A stretch of DNA of 18,015 nucleotides. Origin: Halanaerobiales bacterium (GTDB lineage Bacteria; Bacillota_F; Halanaerobiia; Halanaerobiales; DTU029). The DNA lies in the NCBI GenBank assembly GCA_016278415.1, contig JADQBV010000287.1, positions 1-18,015 of the forward strand, in the 5' to 3' direction. Positions 1 to 6,696 of the stretch are shown in pieces (the stretch's first letter is position 1; every line of letters starts with the position of its first letter). Under the pieces are notes generated by a model. The model saw only the letters and a program-made list of their open reading frames with translations. It was not told the DNA's origin and made no database searches. The translations under genes were made by a program, and so were the position numbers.

Positions 1-307
1 GGTTGTAGGCTAAAATATCAAGGGATGATAATCCTATTACAGGAATCTGTAAAACTTGAGCAAATGTTTTTACAGTACTAAGCCCAATACGAAGCCCAGT
101 AAATGAACCTGGGCCAACTGAAACAGCGATACCTTCAAGCTCTTTAACACCTCTTCCAGTCTGTTTAAAAAGATAATCTATAATACTTAATAATTCCTTA
201 CTATGACGATGAACTAATTTAATATTAATTTCACCAAGTATCCCATTTTCATCAGCCAATCCAACGGCCCCTACTTCACTACTGCTATCAACTCCCAGTG
301 TTAACAT
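1..307 (-). CDS. tsaB: TsaB, tRNA t6A-modification subunit (3' part cut off by window edge)
   Basis: The visible 102 codons start MLTLGVDSSSEVGAVGLADE, an ASKHA-type ATP-fold opening, and contain the TsaB signature GPGSFTGLRIGLS at about residues 68-80. TsaB is the non-catalytic partner of TsaD in forming N6-threonylcarbamoyladenosine at position 37 of ANN-decoding tRNAs, in the cytoplasm. The ATG at 305-307 lies inside the end of tsaE, whose stop is at 288-290. The two genes therefore overlap by 20 bp in different frames, which suggests translational coupling. The C-terminal half lies beyond position 1. In related genomes rimI and tsaD often follow, but they are outside the window. The family call is firm and only the length is incomplete. 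Confidence 0.95.
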   Translation of the reverse strand, partial: MLTLGVDSSSEVGAVGLADENGILGEINIKLVHRHSKELLSIIDYLFKQTGRGVKELEGIAVSVGPGSFTGLRIGLSTVKTFAQVLQIPVIGLSSLDILAYN

Positions 308-770
308 TAAGCTCTAACCTCTCTACTAATTTCATACTTTTCTCTCCTTCAGCTTCAACTACAATTATTCGCTCTTCTTGTGAGATTACTTCTATTTTAA
401 TATATATAAATTCTGCCGGTATAAGGTCATATACTAAATCAGGCCATTCTATAATCACTATACCACCATTTTCTAAATAATCCTCAAATCCAAGATCATA
501 TAAATCTTCCTCCTGCTCCAATCTATATAAATCCATGTGATAAACTGCTAAATCGCCTTCATATTCATTTATAAGATTATAGGTAGGACTGGTGACATCT
601 TCTTCAACACCTAAGCCATCACAAATACCCTGGGTTAATAGTGTTTTTCCAGCACCAAGGTCACCTGACAGTAAAATTAACTGCCCTGGTTCAACTAATT
701 CGCCTATTTTTTGTCCGAACTCATATGTATTATCTTCACAACTACTCTTAACAGATAGACCTTCGTCCAT
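288..770 (-). CDS. tsaE: TsaE, ATPase of the t6A tRNA-modification complex
   Basis: This 160-residue protein has the full TsaE signature. A Walker A loop GDLGAGKT lies at residues 36-43, the family motif SPTYNLINEY at 61-70, MDLYRL at 79-84 and the IIEWPD block with E108 near residues 106-111. TsaE binds the TsaB-TsaD complex and uses ATP to reset it during t6A synthesis. An AGGGGTG ribosome binding site lies about 8 bases before the ATG at 770. It is followed by the overlapping tsaB and preceded after 49 bp by an ACT-domain gene on the same strand, so the three are probably co-transcribed. The length is typical of the family and no defect is visible. Confidence 0.96.
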   Translation of the reverse strand: MDEGLSVKSSCEDNTYEFGQKIGELVEPGQLILLSGDLGAGKTLLTQGICDGLGVEEDVTSPTYNLINEYEGDLAVYHMDLYRLEQEEDLYDLGFEDYLENGGIVIIEWPDLVYDLIPAEFIYIKIEVISQEERIIVVEAEGEKSMKLVERLELNVNTGS

Positions 771-819
771 AGATTAACACCCCTAGTCTATTATATCCAT
801 CTCCACGATACTTTTATTA

Positions 820-1206
820 TTAAATTAGTTTATATTTTGAATATAATACCTCAACGGCTTTCTCAAAATCATCTTCTTTTACAAGAATATAATCTGTATT
901 ATATGTAGACATTACAAAAACACTTATCTCTTTCTCTGCTAAAATGCCTGTTATTGATGATATGACTCCAATTAATTCAAAATCAAGAACTCCATCAACC
1001 ATAAAGGCCTTCCAACCACCTTCTTTTTCCACGTGTTCAGGTACAGAACTCTCTATTGATATAATCGACATTTCATCATGTGTCCTGGTAATCGAATAAA
1101 AATCTCTACTTTTTAATACCCACATAGGTATCGGTTTGTTATTATCTACCTTACAAACGGCAAATTTTTCATCCAAAACTTTTAAAGTCAAATCCTGTTC
1201 TACCAT
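820..1206 (-). CDS. Small ACT-domain protein (ACT_7 / CASTOR-like type)
   Basis: The 128-residue protein has a C-terminal ACT-like segment, LDFELIGVISSITGILAEKE followed by ISVFVMSTYNTDYILVKEDD. This matches the stand-alone ACT_7 proteins, whose ligands are usually amino acids and whose specific role is mostly unknown. The start chosen is the ATG at 1206. GGAGGGG lies six bases before it, whereas an upstream TTG at 1221 would have no ribosome binding site and falls at the predicted transcription start. A promoter at 1228-1257 serves it. The next gene, tsaE, begins 49 bp downstream, so this gene probably leads the t6A operon. A regulatory link to tRNA modification is only an inference from position. 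Confidence 0.88.
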   Translation of the reverse strand: MVEQDLTLKVLDEKFAVCKVDNNKPIPMWVLKSRDFYSITRTHDEMSIISIESSVPEHVEKEGGWKAFMVDGVLDFELIGVISSITGILAEKEISVFVMSTYNTDYILVKEDDFEKAVEVLYSKYKLI

Positions 1207-1227
1207 AACTATCCCCTCCAAATTTAC

Positions 1228-1257
1228 AATATAAAAACAATTTCTCTAATCTGACAA
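1228..1257 (-). promoter_or_regulatory. Sigma-A-type promoter of the ACT-tsaE-tsaB unit
   Basis: Read on the minus strand, the -35 box is TTGTCA (1252-1257), the spacer 18 bp and the -10 box TATATT (1228-1233). Five of six bases in each box match the consensus. Transcription would start near 1221, leaving a leader of about 15 bases before the ATG at 1206. This supports that start codon over the TTG at 1221. Confidence 0.6.
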
Positions 1258-1314
1258 AAAATCCTTCTTATTGAGATAATTATTTTTGGAAGAATTATAA
1301 AACCTATCGTAGAA

Positions 1315-1341
1315 AACGAAATGGATAGATAACGAAATGGA
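1315..1341. repeat. 11-bp direct repeat, 16-bp period
   Basis: AACGAAATGGA occurs perfectly at 1315-1325 and 1331-1341, separated by TAGAT. The pair lies in the 166 bp between the end of the SIR2-like gene and the start of the ACT gene. No hairpin with a U-tail was seen here, so it does not explain termination of the SIR2-like gene. Confidence 0.6.
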
Positions 1342-1372
1342 CTTCCTCGAAGAATATCAAGCAACAATAAAC

Positions 1373-2518
1373 CTATTTTCTAGAACTTATTATCTTTGAA
1401 TATTTTCCCCAAGCAAAATTTTCTATAGAAATAGCTATTAGTTTAATTTTATTTTCTTTCTCCCAAATACTCCAATGATGTCTGATTCCAAAACGAGCAT
1501 TCATAATACACTTGTCTGGCCTGGGATGAATTAAAACTATTCTATGTTCTTCTACAGCATACATCCAATCAATTAACCAGGAATTTATCCCTTTATCATT
1601 AAAACTATAGCCTGAAATTAAAAGAATATTTGTAGTAGGCAATATGCGATAAAAGTTATAATGCAGATCTACATAAATGCTTCGGTTATATTCAAGAATT
1701 TTGTTAAATCTCCCAGTTAATATCAAAGGACTTGTGTCTCCCGAGAAATATTTTAATTTGGATATATCTCCTATTTGAGCAAAGAAATATCGTTGATATA
1801 AATTAAAATCCTCAGTTTTAATTTTATACCAATCAATTGAACCATGAAGTTTCAACAATCTTATATTTTGAGTAGCATTTATGAAATCAGCTTGCCATAG
1901 CCTTATATCATAGTCTTTTAGACTATTGACTTTTTCGTAAATAAAACCATCATAATAATCTATTTTATTATCTTTTAAATATCTTTCAATAACTACATCA
2001 TGATTCAATGTAAATATATTTAGATTTTCTACACTTTTATCAGCAACAATTTCTTCTATAAATGACAGATGATTTGTCTTTATCTTATCATTTCGTAATA
2101 ACTGTGTTGTTACATCATTAATATATTTTCCAGCCATACTGGCAATTTGGGGAAGTTTATTCTCTAACTTTTCTTTACCAGTACTATAATTTTGATAGTA
2201 GAATTGAGCAAGTTCATCAATTATATCTTCTGTAAAATCAGCAACTATTGGGTTCTCATACTCTATTAAATAATCTTTAATCTGTGTAGTAACATAATAA
2301 ATATCCTCATAATTTATGGTTTTATTTTTATAAAACCCTTTTATTTTTCTATATATTAATTTTAAAAACCTTAATACCAGTTCATCATCTTTTTCTAAGA
2401 TAGGGTTTAAAAAAACCGTTTTATTTTCAAACAATTCCTTTGTTATTTCACCTGTAGACGGTAAACCAGCCGGGATTGATATCCCGGCTCCCAACAACAA
2501 TGATACATTCTCTGACAT
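1373..2518 (-). CDS. Stand-alone SIR2-like domain protein, candidate NADase
   Basis: This 381-residue protein is a SIR2_2-type domain over nearly its whole length. The N-terminal nucleotide-binding loop reads LLLGAGISIPAGLPSTGEIT (residues 7-26). The expected catalytic pieces are present: TLNHD at 170-174, LHGS with H225, and ISGYSFNDKGINSWL at 301-315. Proteins of this class are often NAD-depleting effectors of anti-phage systems (for example SIR2 paired with HerA or Argonaute, and ThsA), and this one keeps the residues needed for NAD hydrolysis. No HerA, Argonaute, STAND or other partner is adjacent. A weak GGGTGA ribosome binding site precedes the ATG at 2518. The residues used are rich in Asn, Lys and Ile, more AT-biased than the housekeeping genes, which fits horizontal acquisition. 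A defence role is an inference. Confidence 0.85.
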   Translation of the reverse strand: MSENVSLLLGAGISIPAGLPSTGEITKELFENKTVFLNPILEKDDELVLRFLKLIYRKIKGFYKNKTINYEDIYYVTTQIKDYLIEYENPIVADFTEDIIDELAQFYYQNYSTGKEKLENKLPQIASMAGKYINDVTTQLLRNDKIKTNHLSFIEEIVADKSVENLNIFTLNHDVVIERYLKDNKIDYYDGFIYEKVNSLKDYDIRLWQADFINATQNIRLLKLHGSIDWYKIKTEDFNLYQRYFFAQIGDISKLKYFSGDTSPLILTGRFNKILEYNRSIYVDLHYNFYRILPTTNILLISGYSFNDKGINSWLIDWMYAVEEHRIVLIHPRPDKCIMNARFGIRHHWSIWEKENKIKLIAISIENFAWGKYSKIISSRK

Positions 2519-2734
2519 ATTAATTCACCCATTTTTTATTCAGTGTAATCATCCTTAATCCCTACATCAAGCTTGCGGTATATCAGATTTTAACACCTCA
2601 AATATTTTAAGCATCATAAGTGGAGTAATAAACCACTTCACTAATAGAGGTTTGAATATATATTATTAATTTTGATGAACTACAGCTAGTTCTACTTAGT
2701 ATTATTTAATTAATAATAGGTGAATTATGTACTA

Positions 2735-3022
2735 TTATCTCAATTGGATAAAAATGTATCTGAAAAGACCTAGAAATACTCCCTGATTGTCACCTTTATC
2801 AATTGTAAAAACACTAAATGCCAGATAATCCTGTGTAGTTGTTGATAATTGTAATACTGGTCTTCCTAGAACATCTCCTAATATTCTCTCTATCTTTGAA
2901 TCAGCATTATTTTCTGCTTGTTTCATTGCCCAATCAATAAATTGGTTTTCTGTTGGATTCGTTAATACCATAAGAATTACCAATAATAACACAATGATAA
3001 ATATGTTTACTAATCTGCGCAT
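2735..3022 (-). CDS. DUF4359-type small membrane-anchored protein
   Basis: The 95-residue protein begins MRRLVNIFIIVLLLVILMVL, a single N-terminal membrane helix (about residues 5-21). NPTENQFIDWAMKQ follows, the start of the DUF4359 family, and it ends in a short hydrophobic FLGLFRYIFIQLR tail. The family is an uncharacterised group of small secreted or anchored proteins. A GGGAG ribosome binding site stands seven bases before the ATG at 3022. An inverted repeat in the leader (3048-3080) may act in regulation. It is separated from the SIR2-like gene by 216 bp, so the two need not form a unit. The function is unknown. Confidence 0.75.
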   Translation of the reverse strand: MRRLVNIFIIVLLLVILMVLTNPTENQFIDWAMKQAENNADSKIERILGDVLGRPVLQLSTTTQDYLAFSVFTIDKGDNQGVFLGLFRYIFIQLR

Positions 3023-3047
3023 ATCTTTTCTCCCTTCTTATTGTTTT

Positions 3048-3080
3048 GACTTTAGTTTTCAAAATGTCTTACCTAAAGTC
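3048..3080 (-). promoter_or_regulatory. Inverted repeat in the DUF4359 leader
   Basis: GACTTTAG (3048-3055) and CTAAAGTC (3073-3080) are perfectly complementary, with a 17-base loop. On the minus strand the hairpin would end 25 bases before the ATG, just upstream of the ribosome binding site. It could be an operator or a leader hairpin. No U-tail follows, so it is not a terminator. Confidence 0.45.
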
Positions 3081-3157
3081 TTAGCTAAACTAATTTATTC
3101 TTTGTGAACGTGTAAACCTCACCCCTAAATCACAGAAAAGATTTTGATGGAGTTTAC

Positions 3158-3186
3158 TTGAGAATATAAATAAATCCAGATAATAT
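3158..3186 (+). promoter_or_regulatory. Possible plus-strand promoter upstream of 3391 gene
   Basis: TTGAGA (3158-3163), a 17-bp spacer and TAATAT (3181-3186) match the sigma-A pattern. It would leave a leader of about 200 bases before the TTG at 3391, which includes the GC-richer block. No closer promoter of similar quality was seen. Confidence 0.4.
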
Positions 3187-3283
3187 CACATAAGTATAAG
3201 TATACTTTTTAAACTTAGGTTGTTCTCCATACTAATTGGTGAAAAACGTCCGATTGTTTTGCTATGACGGCATCGATGGCCTA

Positions 3284-3324
3284 GTGCTGCTACCTTAATA
3301 TCAAAATTGGTGGTGCTACATTAA
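3284..3324. repeat. Imperfect 15-bp direct repeat, 26-bp period
   Basis: GTGCTGCTACCTTAA (3284-3298) and GTGGTGCTACATTAA (3310-3324) differ at two positions. They lie in a stretch that is GC-richer than its surroundings, between divergent genes. They could be a remnant of a mobile element end or a regulatory pair. Nothing in the sequence decides this. Confidence 0.4.
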
Positions 3325-3390
3325 ACTGTTCGTGTATTAATCTAATCTTTCAACGTAAGATATGTTTATTTAATACGGAGGTGTATCCAT

Positions 3391-3945
3391 TTGATTATCA
3401 GAAAAAGAATACTATATATTACTATTATCAGTATTTTCGTAAGCGTATTTTTACTAGGCTTGCTTACGGCTTCCCTCTCCCAGGGAAACACAACAAACTT
3501 TATTTTCCAAAGAAATATTGAACAGCTTTATCCGGTAGATTCCAGTAATCTAGACTTACCCTTACCTATACCATCACTAATTACAACAGAAGTAGATAAG
3601 ATTAGGTTAGATCTTGAAAAAATATCAGTTAACAAATTTTTTATAGTTTACTCAGAAATATATGGTAACCAGAGTCATACAGCTTACCACCTTTACCTGA
3701 CAGATTTAAATAGAGATACTTTAAACAAAGATGGCTTTGGCGAAATATATCTAAAAACTTCTACAGGGCAAGTTATAAAACCTATAGCTCAAGTACCAAT
3801 TATAGAGGATTTCCCTACTGATCAACCATTGGGCTGGAAAATAAAAATTATTGTGAAATTCCCCTATAAAACTCAACGCTCTGTACATGATCTTATATTA
3901 ACTTATCAAAATAAGAATTTTAAACTAACTGGCATTTATTATTAA
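3391..3945 (+). CDS. Hypothetical membrane-anchored extracytoplasmic protein
   Basis: A 184-residue protein of no recognised family. Residues about 6-27 (ILYITIISIFVSVFLLGLLT) form one membrane helix with a basic start (MIIRKR). The remaining 155 or so residues are polar with beta-strand-like alternation and probably lie outside the membrane. The start is TTG at 3391, supported by GGAGGTG seven bases upstream. It is one of only two plus-strand genes in the window and converges on the rhomboid-like gene, whose stop lies 24 bp away. No clear terminator is visible between them. It is an intact frame with good translation signals, so it is probably a real gene of unknown role. Confidence 0.7.
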   Translation: MIIRKRILYITIISIFVSVFLLGLLTASLSQGNTTNFIFQRNIEQLYPVDSSNLDLPLPIPSLITTEVDKIRLDLEKISVNKFFIVYSEIYGNQSHTAYHLYLTDLNRDTLNKDGFGEIYLKTSTGQVIKPIAQVPIIEDFPTDQPLGWKIKIIVKFPYKTQRSVHDLILTYQNKNFKLTGIYY

Positions 3946-3968
3946 ACAAAATAAATATACTGAATAGA

Positions 3969-4769
3969 TTATTCCTGAACATGTTCATGATCCTGGAGGT
4001 GATCCCAACAATATTCATATGCACCCTCGCATTTTGAACAATAACGAAAGTCCATCTTAGGATCATCTTTTTCAGTTATACCACATTTATGACATCTATG
4101 AGCCGTCTCCTGATCATTCCAATTCTTTCCACTCTCAAAGCGGCGTCTATTTTTATGAACCTTTTGCTTTCTCTTAATATCATTTATTAAATCCTTACCA
4201 AAAAAGATAAAGTAATTAGTTAAAGCAACTAAAGCAGTAATCTTACTAGGTATCGGCCCAGTTAAGATAGTTAATCCAAACAATGCCCAGTTAAACCAGG
4301 CCAAATATTTCATTTTAACAGGTATTATAAAAAACAGTAGTATTTGATGATTTGGGTATAGTCTAGCAAATGCAAGAAATAGGGTCAGGTTTAAATATAA
4401 TGAAGTTGCAGTACCCCTTGTTAGAAATGCAGCAAGCGTAGTGGCAATAATACCTATAAGATAATAAACATTAAACTTAAAACTCCCCCAGGCCCTTTCT
4501 AGACCGGTACCAATCATATAATAAAAATATAGAACAAAAAATATAAAGATAGGAGAAGTCCTTGGAGGAATAAAAATATATGTAATCAACCTCCATATTT
4601 CCCCTTGCATTACACGTGAAGGTATTAATGCCAAACGATATAGAAAAGAACCAGTCCTATCAAACATACTTAATAGATAAACAGTTCCTGTTAATAAAAC
4701 AATATATAACATTAAATTATTTATTGCATATTTACCATACTTTCTTTCCAATTTATTTAACCACTTCAT
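3969..4769 (-). CDS. Rhomboid-like membrane pseudoprotease with C-terminal zinc ribbon
   Basis: The protein has a rhomboid-type core of about six hydrophobic segments between residues 17 and 191. It includes GEIWRLITYIFIPP (56-69) and GTGLERAWGSFKFN (87-100), the position of the rhomboid L1 region and second helix. The catalytic GxSG of helix 4 and the His of helix 6 are absent, so it should not be a protease. After a very basic linker (199-210) comes a zinc-ribbon-like tail, CHKCG (226-230) and YCSKC (243-247), with further C254 and H257. I chose the ATG at 4769, with GGAG seven bases upstream. A TTG at 4832 would add 21 residues but has only a weak site. It lies downstream of the HAD gene and is probably co-transcribed with it. 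The ligand or partner is unknown. Confidence 0.75.
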   Translation of the reverse strand: MKWLNKLERKYGKYAINNLMLYIVLLTGTVYLLSMFDRTGSFLYRLALIPSRVMQGEIWRLITYIFIPPRTSPIFIFFVLYFYYMIGTGLERAWGSFKFNVYYLIGIIATTLAAFLTRGTATSLYLNLTLFLAFARLYPNHQILLFFIIPVKMKYLAWFNWALFGLTILTGPIPSKITALVALTNYFIFFGKDLINDIKRKQKVHKNRRRFESGKNWNDQETAHRCHKCGITEKDDPKMDFRYCSKCEGAYEYCWDHLQDHEHVQE

Positions 4770-4840
4770 GGGAACACTCCATTCTATAGTATTAGCATCA
4801 TTTTTTTGAAGCAACTTGAAAGCCTGATTCAAGATAACCT

Positions 4841-5503
4841 TTATACAAACAAAGCTTCCAACATATTAACTGTAACCTTTTTCATAGAATCAACTAATGA
4901 ATCGGCAAGGCTCAGGTCTTGATTTCCCGAATTAGGATTTATAAAACCAATACATTTCATACCAGCAGACTTTGCAGCTTGAACCCCATGTTCAGAATCC
5001 TCAATAACTACACAATTTGCAGTATCAACTCCAAGTCTATCTGCTGCCTCTAAAAAGATATCCGGGTGTGGCTTACCCCTATCCATATTCTCTCCACTTA
5101 CCATTATAGAAAAATAATCATCAATAGCAAATTTCTCTGTAACAGCTTTAATGTAACGTAAAGATGATGATGACGCAAGACCAATTTTAATATTATTAAT
5201 CTCTAAATCTTCTAACAGTTGAACAATTCCAAGAATAGGCTCTTCATCCGAACCTTGCAAGTGCTTAACATTTTGATTGTTCTGTTTATCAATTAAATCT
5301 TCTATACTATCAGTCAGATTATATTTTTCCTTTAGGTGATTCCAATGATCTGTGTTAGATATTCCAATAAAATTATTATACTCCTCTTTACTTACTTCAA
5401 TCTCTAATTCCTCATATAGTTTTTGATTAACCTTATAATGAATCGGTTCACTATCAATAATAACCCCATCCATATCAAAAATAACTGCCTGTAATTTACT
5501 CAT
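4841..5503 (-). CDS. HAD-family phosphatase, beta-phosphoglucomutase-like
   Basis: A 220-residue HAD hydrolase with all four motifs: DMDGVIIDS (residues 10-18, nucleophile D10 and acid D12), the Ser run at 111-114, GKPHPD with K144, and IEDSEHG with E168 and D169. The helical cap lies between motifs I and II, as in subfamily IA enzymes such as beta-phosphoglucomutase and small sugar-phosphate phosphatases. The substrate cannot be told from the sequence, and no sugar gene is nearby. GGAGG precedes the ATG at 5503. A near-consensus promoter lies at 5594-5622, with a 10-bp tandem repeat just upstream. The rhomboid-like gene follows closely, so the two probably share a transcript. Confidence 0.93.
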   Translation of the reverse strand: MSKLQAVIFDMDGVIIDSEPIHYKVNQKLYEELEIEVSKEEYNNFIGISNTDHWNHLKEKYNLTDSIEDLIDKQNNQNVKHLQGSDEEPILGIVQLLEDLEINNIKIGLASSSSLRYIKAVTEKFAIDDYFSIMVSGENMDRGKPHPDIFLEAADRLGVDTANCVVIEDSEHGVQAAKSAGMKCIGFINPNSGNQDLSLADSLVDSMKKVTVNMLEALFV

Positions 5504-5593
5504 ACACTTATACCTCCAATTAATTATTAATTATCTATTACACTAATCACCAAAAATATATATTTCATCAATTTTCTTTATGTATTAATTATA

Positions 5594-5622
5594 ATTATAA
5601 CGTGTAAAAGAATTCTATTCAA
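5594..5622 (-). promoter_or_regulatory. Sigma-A-type promoter of the HAD-rhomboid unit
   Basis: On the minus strand, TTGAAT (5617-5622), a 17-bp spacer and a perfect TATAAT (5594-5599). This leaves a leader of about 85 bases before the HAD start at 5503. Confidence 0.65.
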
Positions 5623-5633
5623 GAATACCTTAA

Positions 5634-5653
5634 AAGTACAGTCAAGTACAGTC
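5634..5653. repeat. Perfect 10-bp tandem repeat upstream of the HAD promoter
   Basis: AAGTACAGTC is present twice without a gap (5634-5643, 5644-5653). The period is one helical turn, and the array ends 12 bp from the -35 box at 5617-5622, so both copies face the same side of the DNA. This suits an activator or repressor site. It also touches the tail of the nitroreductase terminator. Confidence 0.55.
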
Positions 5654-5690
5654 TAAATAAGAAAAGCCCGCCATATAGACAGGTTTTCCC
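5650..5690 (-). terminator. Probable terminator of the nitroreductase gene
   Basis: On the minus strand AAAACCTG (near 5680-5687) can pair with CGGGCTTTT (5662-5670) with one bulged C and one G-U pair. A U-rich tail (TTTTCTTATTT) follows. It lies just after the stop at 5701. Confidence 0.55.
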
Positions 5691-5700
5691 TTCTGAAGTA

Positions 5701-6495
5701 TTACTTTGTACTATAAACTGCAATATCCGGTAACTCAGAATAACTCCATTCACCCTCTATACCGTTACTTAATGCACCTATTTCAATATGTAACATAGCG
5801 ATTCCACAGTCCAATCTTTTTCTTTCCACATTTCTGGAGTCATTAATCCGTATTTTGATATTATCGTTGTTCTCACCAATGATAAAACGCCAGGGCTGCT
5901 TGTTAACTGCTGAAGGTGCTACTCTAGCTAATTCAATAGAATCTTTAATCCACTTTGGATAACTTTGTTTATATCCCTCTGGGCATAATTCCTCTACTGA
6001 TTTCCTTTGCTGACTACCTGTTGCCTTTTTCATAATCTTTTCCACAATACTTTTCTTGCCCCTTGTATAGCCTAGAGGCGTAATAGCTATCACCTTTTCA
6101 TTAGGAGCAATTCTAATCTGTTTTTCTACTGTCTGGGGTTTAAATGTACCACTAATCCAGCAAGTTTGTAATCCTTTAGCTGTTGCTTCAAGCACACACA
6201 TCTCCCCTAGATAACCAATTTTCTCTGGAAATTTAATATCTTTTTGATCAGCTATAAAGGCTATATATGACCTTACCCCTTTTATTAGACCATATGACCC
6301 AATAATAGATTGAACCACTTTATTTCCTCCATCTCTAACAAAAACAGCTCTAACTCCCTCAATACCATTATTCACATAATCAAGAAATTGTTCCATTGAC
6401 TTACATAAATCCTCTGATAAGGGTTGCGCAGTGAATGTTCTACTGGAATGTCTAATCTCAATAGCATCTTTCCATCTTTGAACAGGAATTTCCAC
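5701..6495 (-). CDS. Nitroreductase-fold protein of the TM1586 type
   Basis: A 264-residue protein of the TM1586-like nitroreductase family. It has RHSSRTF (residues 15-21) at the flavin-phosphate position. A central block reads YLGEMCVLEATAKGLQTCWI, and a second half contains ELARVAPSAVNKQPWRFII, with the family's APSA-x-NxQPW motif. Such proteins bind FMN and use NAD(P)H, and the natural substrate is not known. It starts at GTG (6495), with AGGAGGT six bases upstream as the deciding signal. It stands alone between a terminator at 5650-5690 and a 201-bp gap upstream. Confidence 0.9.
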   Translation of the reverse strand: MEIPVQRWKDAIEIRHSSRTFTAQPLSEDLCKSMEQFLDYVNNGIEGVRAVFVRDGGNKVVQSIIGSYGLIKGVRSYIAFIADQKDIKFPEKIGYLGEMCVLEATAKGLQTCWISGTFKPQTVEKQIRIAPNEKVIAITPLGYTRGKKSIVEKIMKKATGSQQRKSVEELCPEGYKQSYPKWIKDSIELARVAPSAVNKQPWRFIIGENNDNIKIRINDSRNVERKRLDCGIAMLHIEIGALSNGIEGEWSYSELPDIAVYSTK

Positions 6496-6631
6496 TTAAA
6501 TACCTCCTAATCCTAGGTACACAAAATATAGTTTATTGTTTAATTTAATTTTAAAATTTAACGCTACTATGTATCCATCCTTATCCCTAATTTACAAAAT
6601 CATTTTAAAAAATCTTATTACTAATACCCCA

Positions 6632-6670
6632 ACCTTCAGAGTTAAAATTTACGCATAAGGTCTGAACTCT
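6632..6670. other. Interleaved complementary segments, possible pseudoknot
   Basis: ACCTT (6632-6636) pairs with AAGGT (6657-6661), and AGAGTT (6638-6643) pairs with AACTCT (6665-6670). The order is interleaved, so both can form together only as an H-type pseudoknot. It lies between the DUF2271-like gene and the nitroreductase start. The pairs are short and could be chance. Confidence 0.25.
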
Positions 6671-6696
6671 TAACTTCATTATACATTAATGTAGCA

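Larger units (their letters stand above)
3023..3390. other. Divergent intergenic region of 368 bp
   Basis: This gap lies between the divergent DUF4359 gene and the plus-strand gene at 3391. It holds an 8-bp inverted repeat (3048-3080) next to the DUF4359 start and a plausible plus-strand promoter (3158-3186). It also holds a locally GC-richer stretch at about 3240-3330 containing an imperfect 15-bp direct repeat. No convincing gene, tRNA or known riboswitch was recognised. A 42-codon open stretch on the minus strand across 3190-3325 has no plausible start. Confidence 0.5.

Noticed and set aside
2519..2645. Short minus-strand frame with MMLKIFEVLKSDIPQA in the SIR2-DUF4359 gap
   Set aside because: Sixteen codons, no ribosome site and no family. 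It might be a remnant but cannot be supported.
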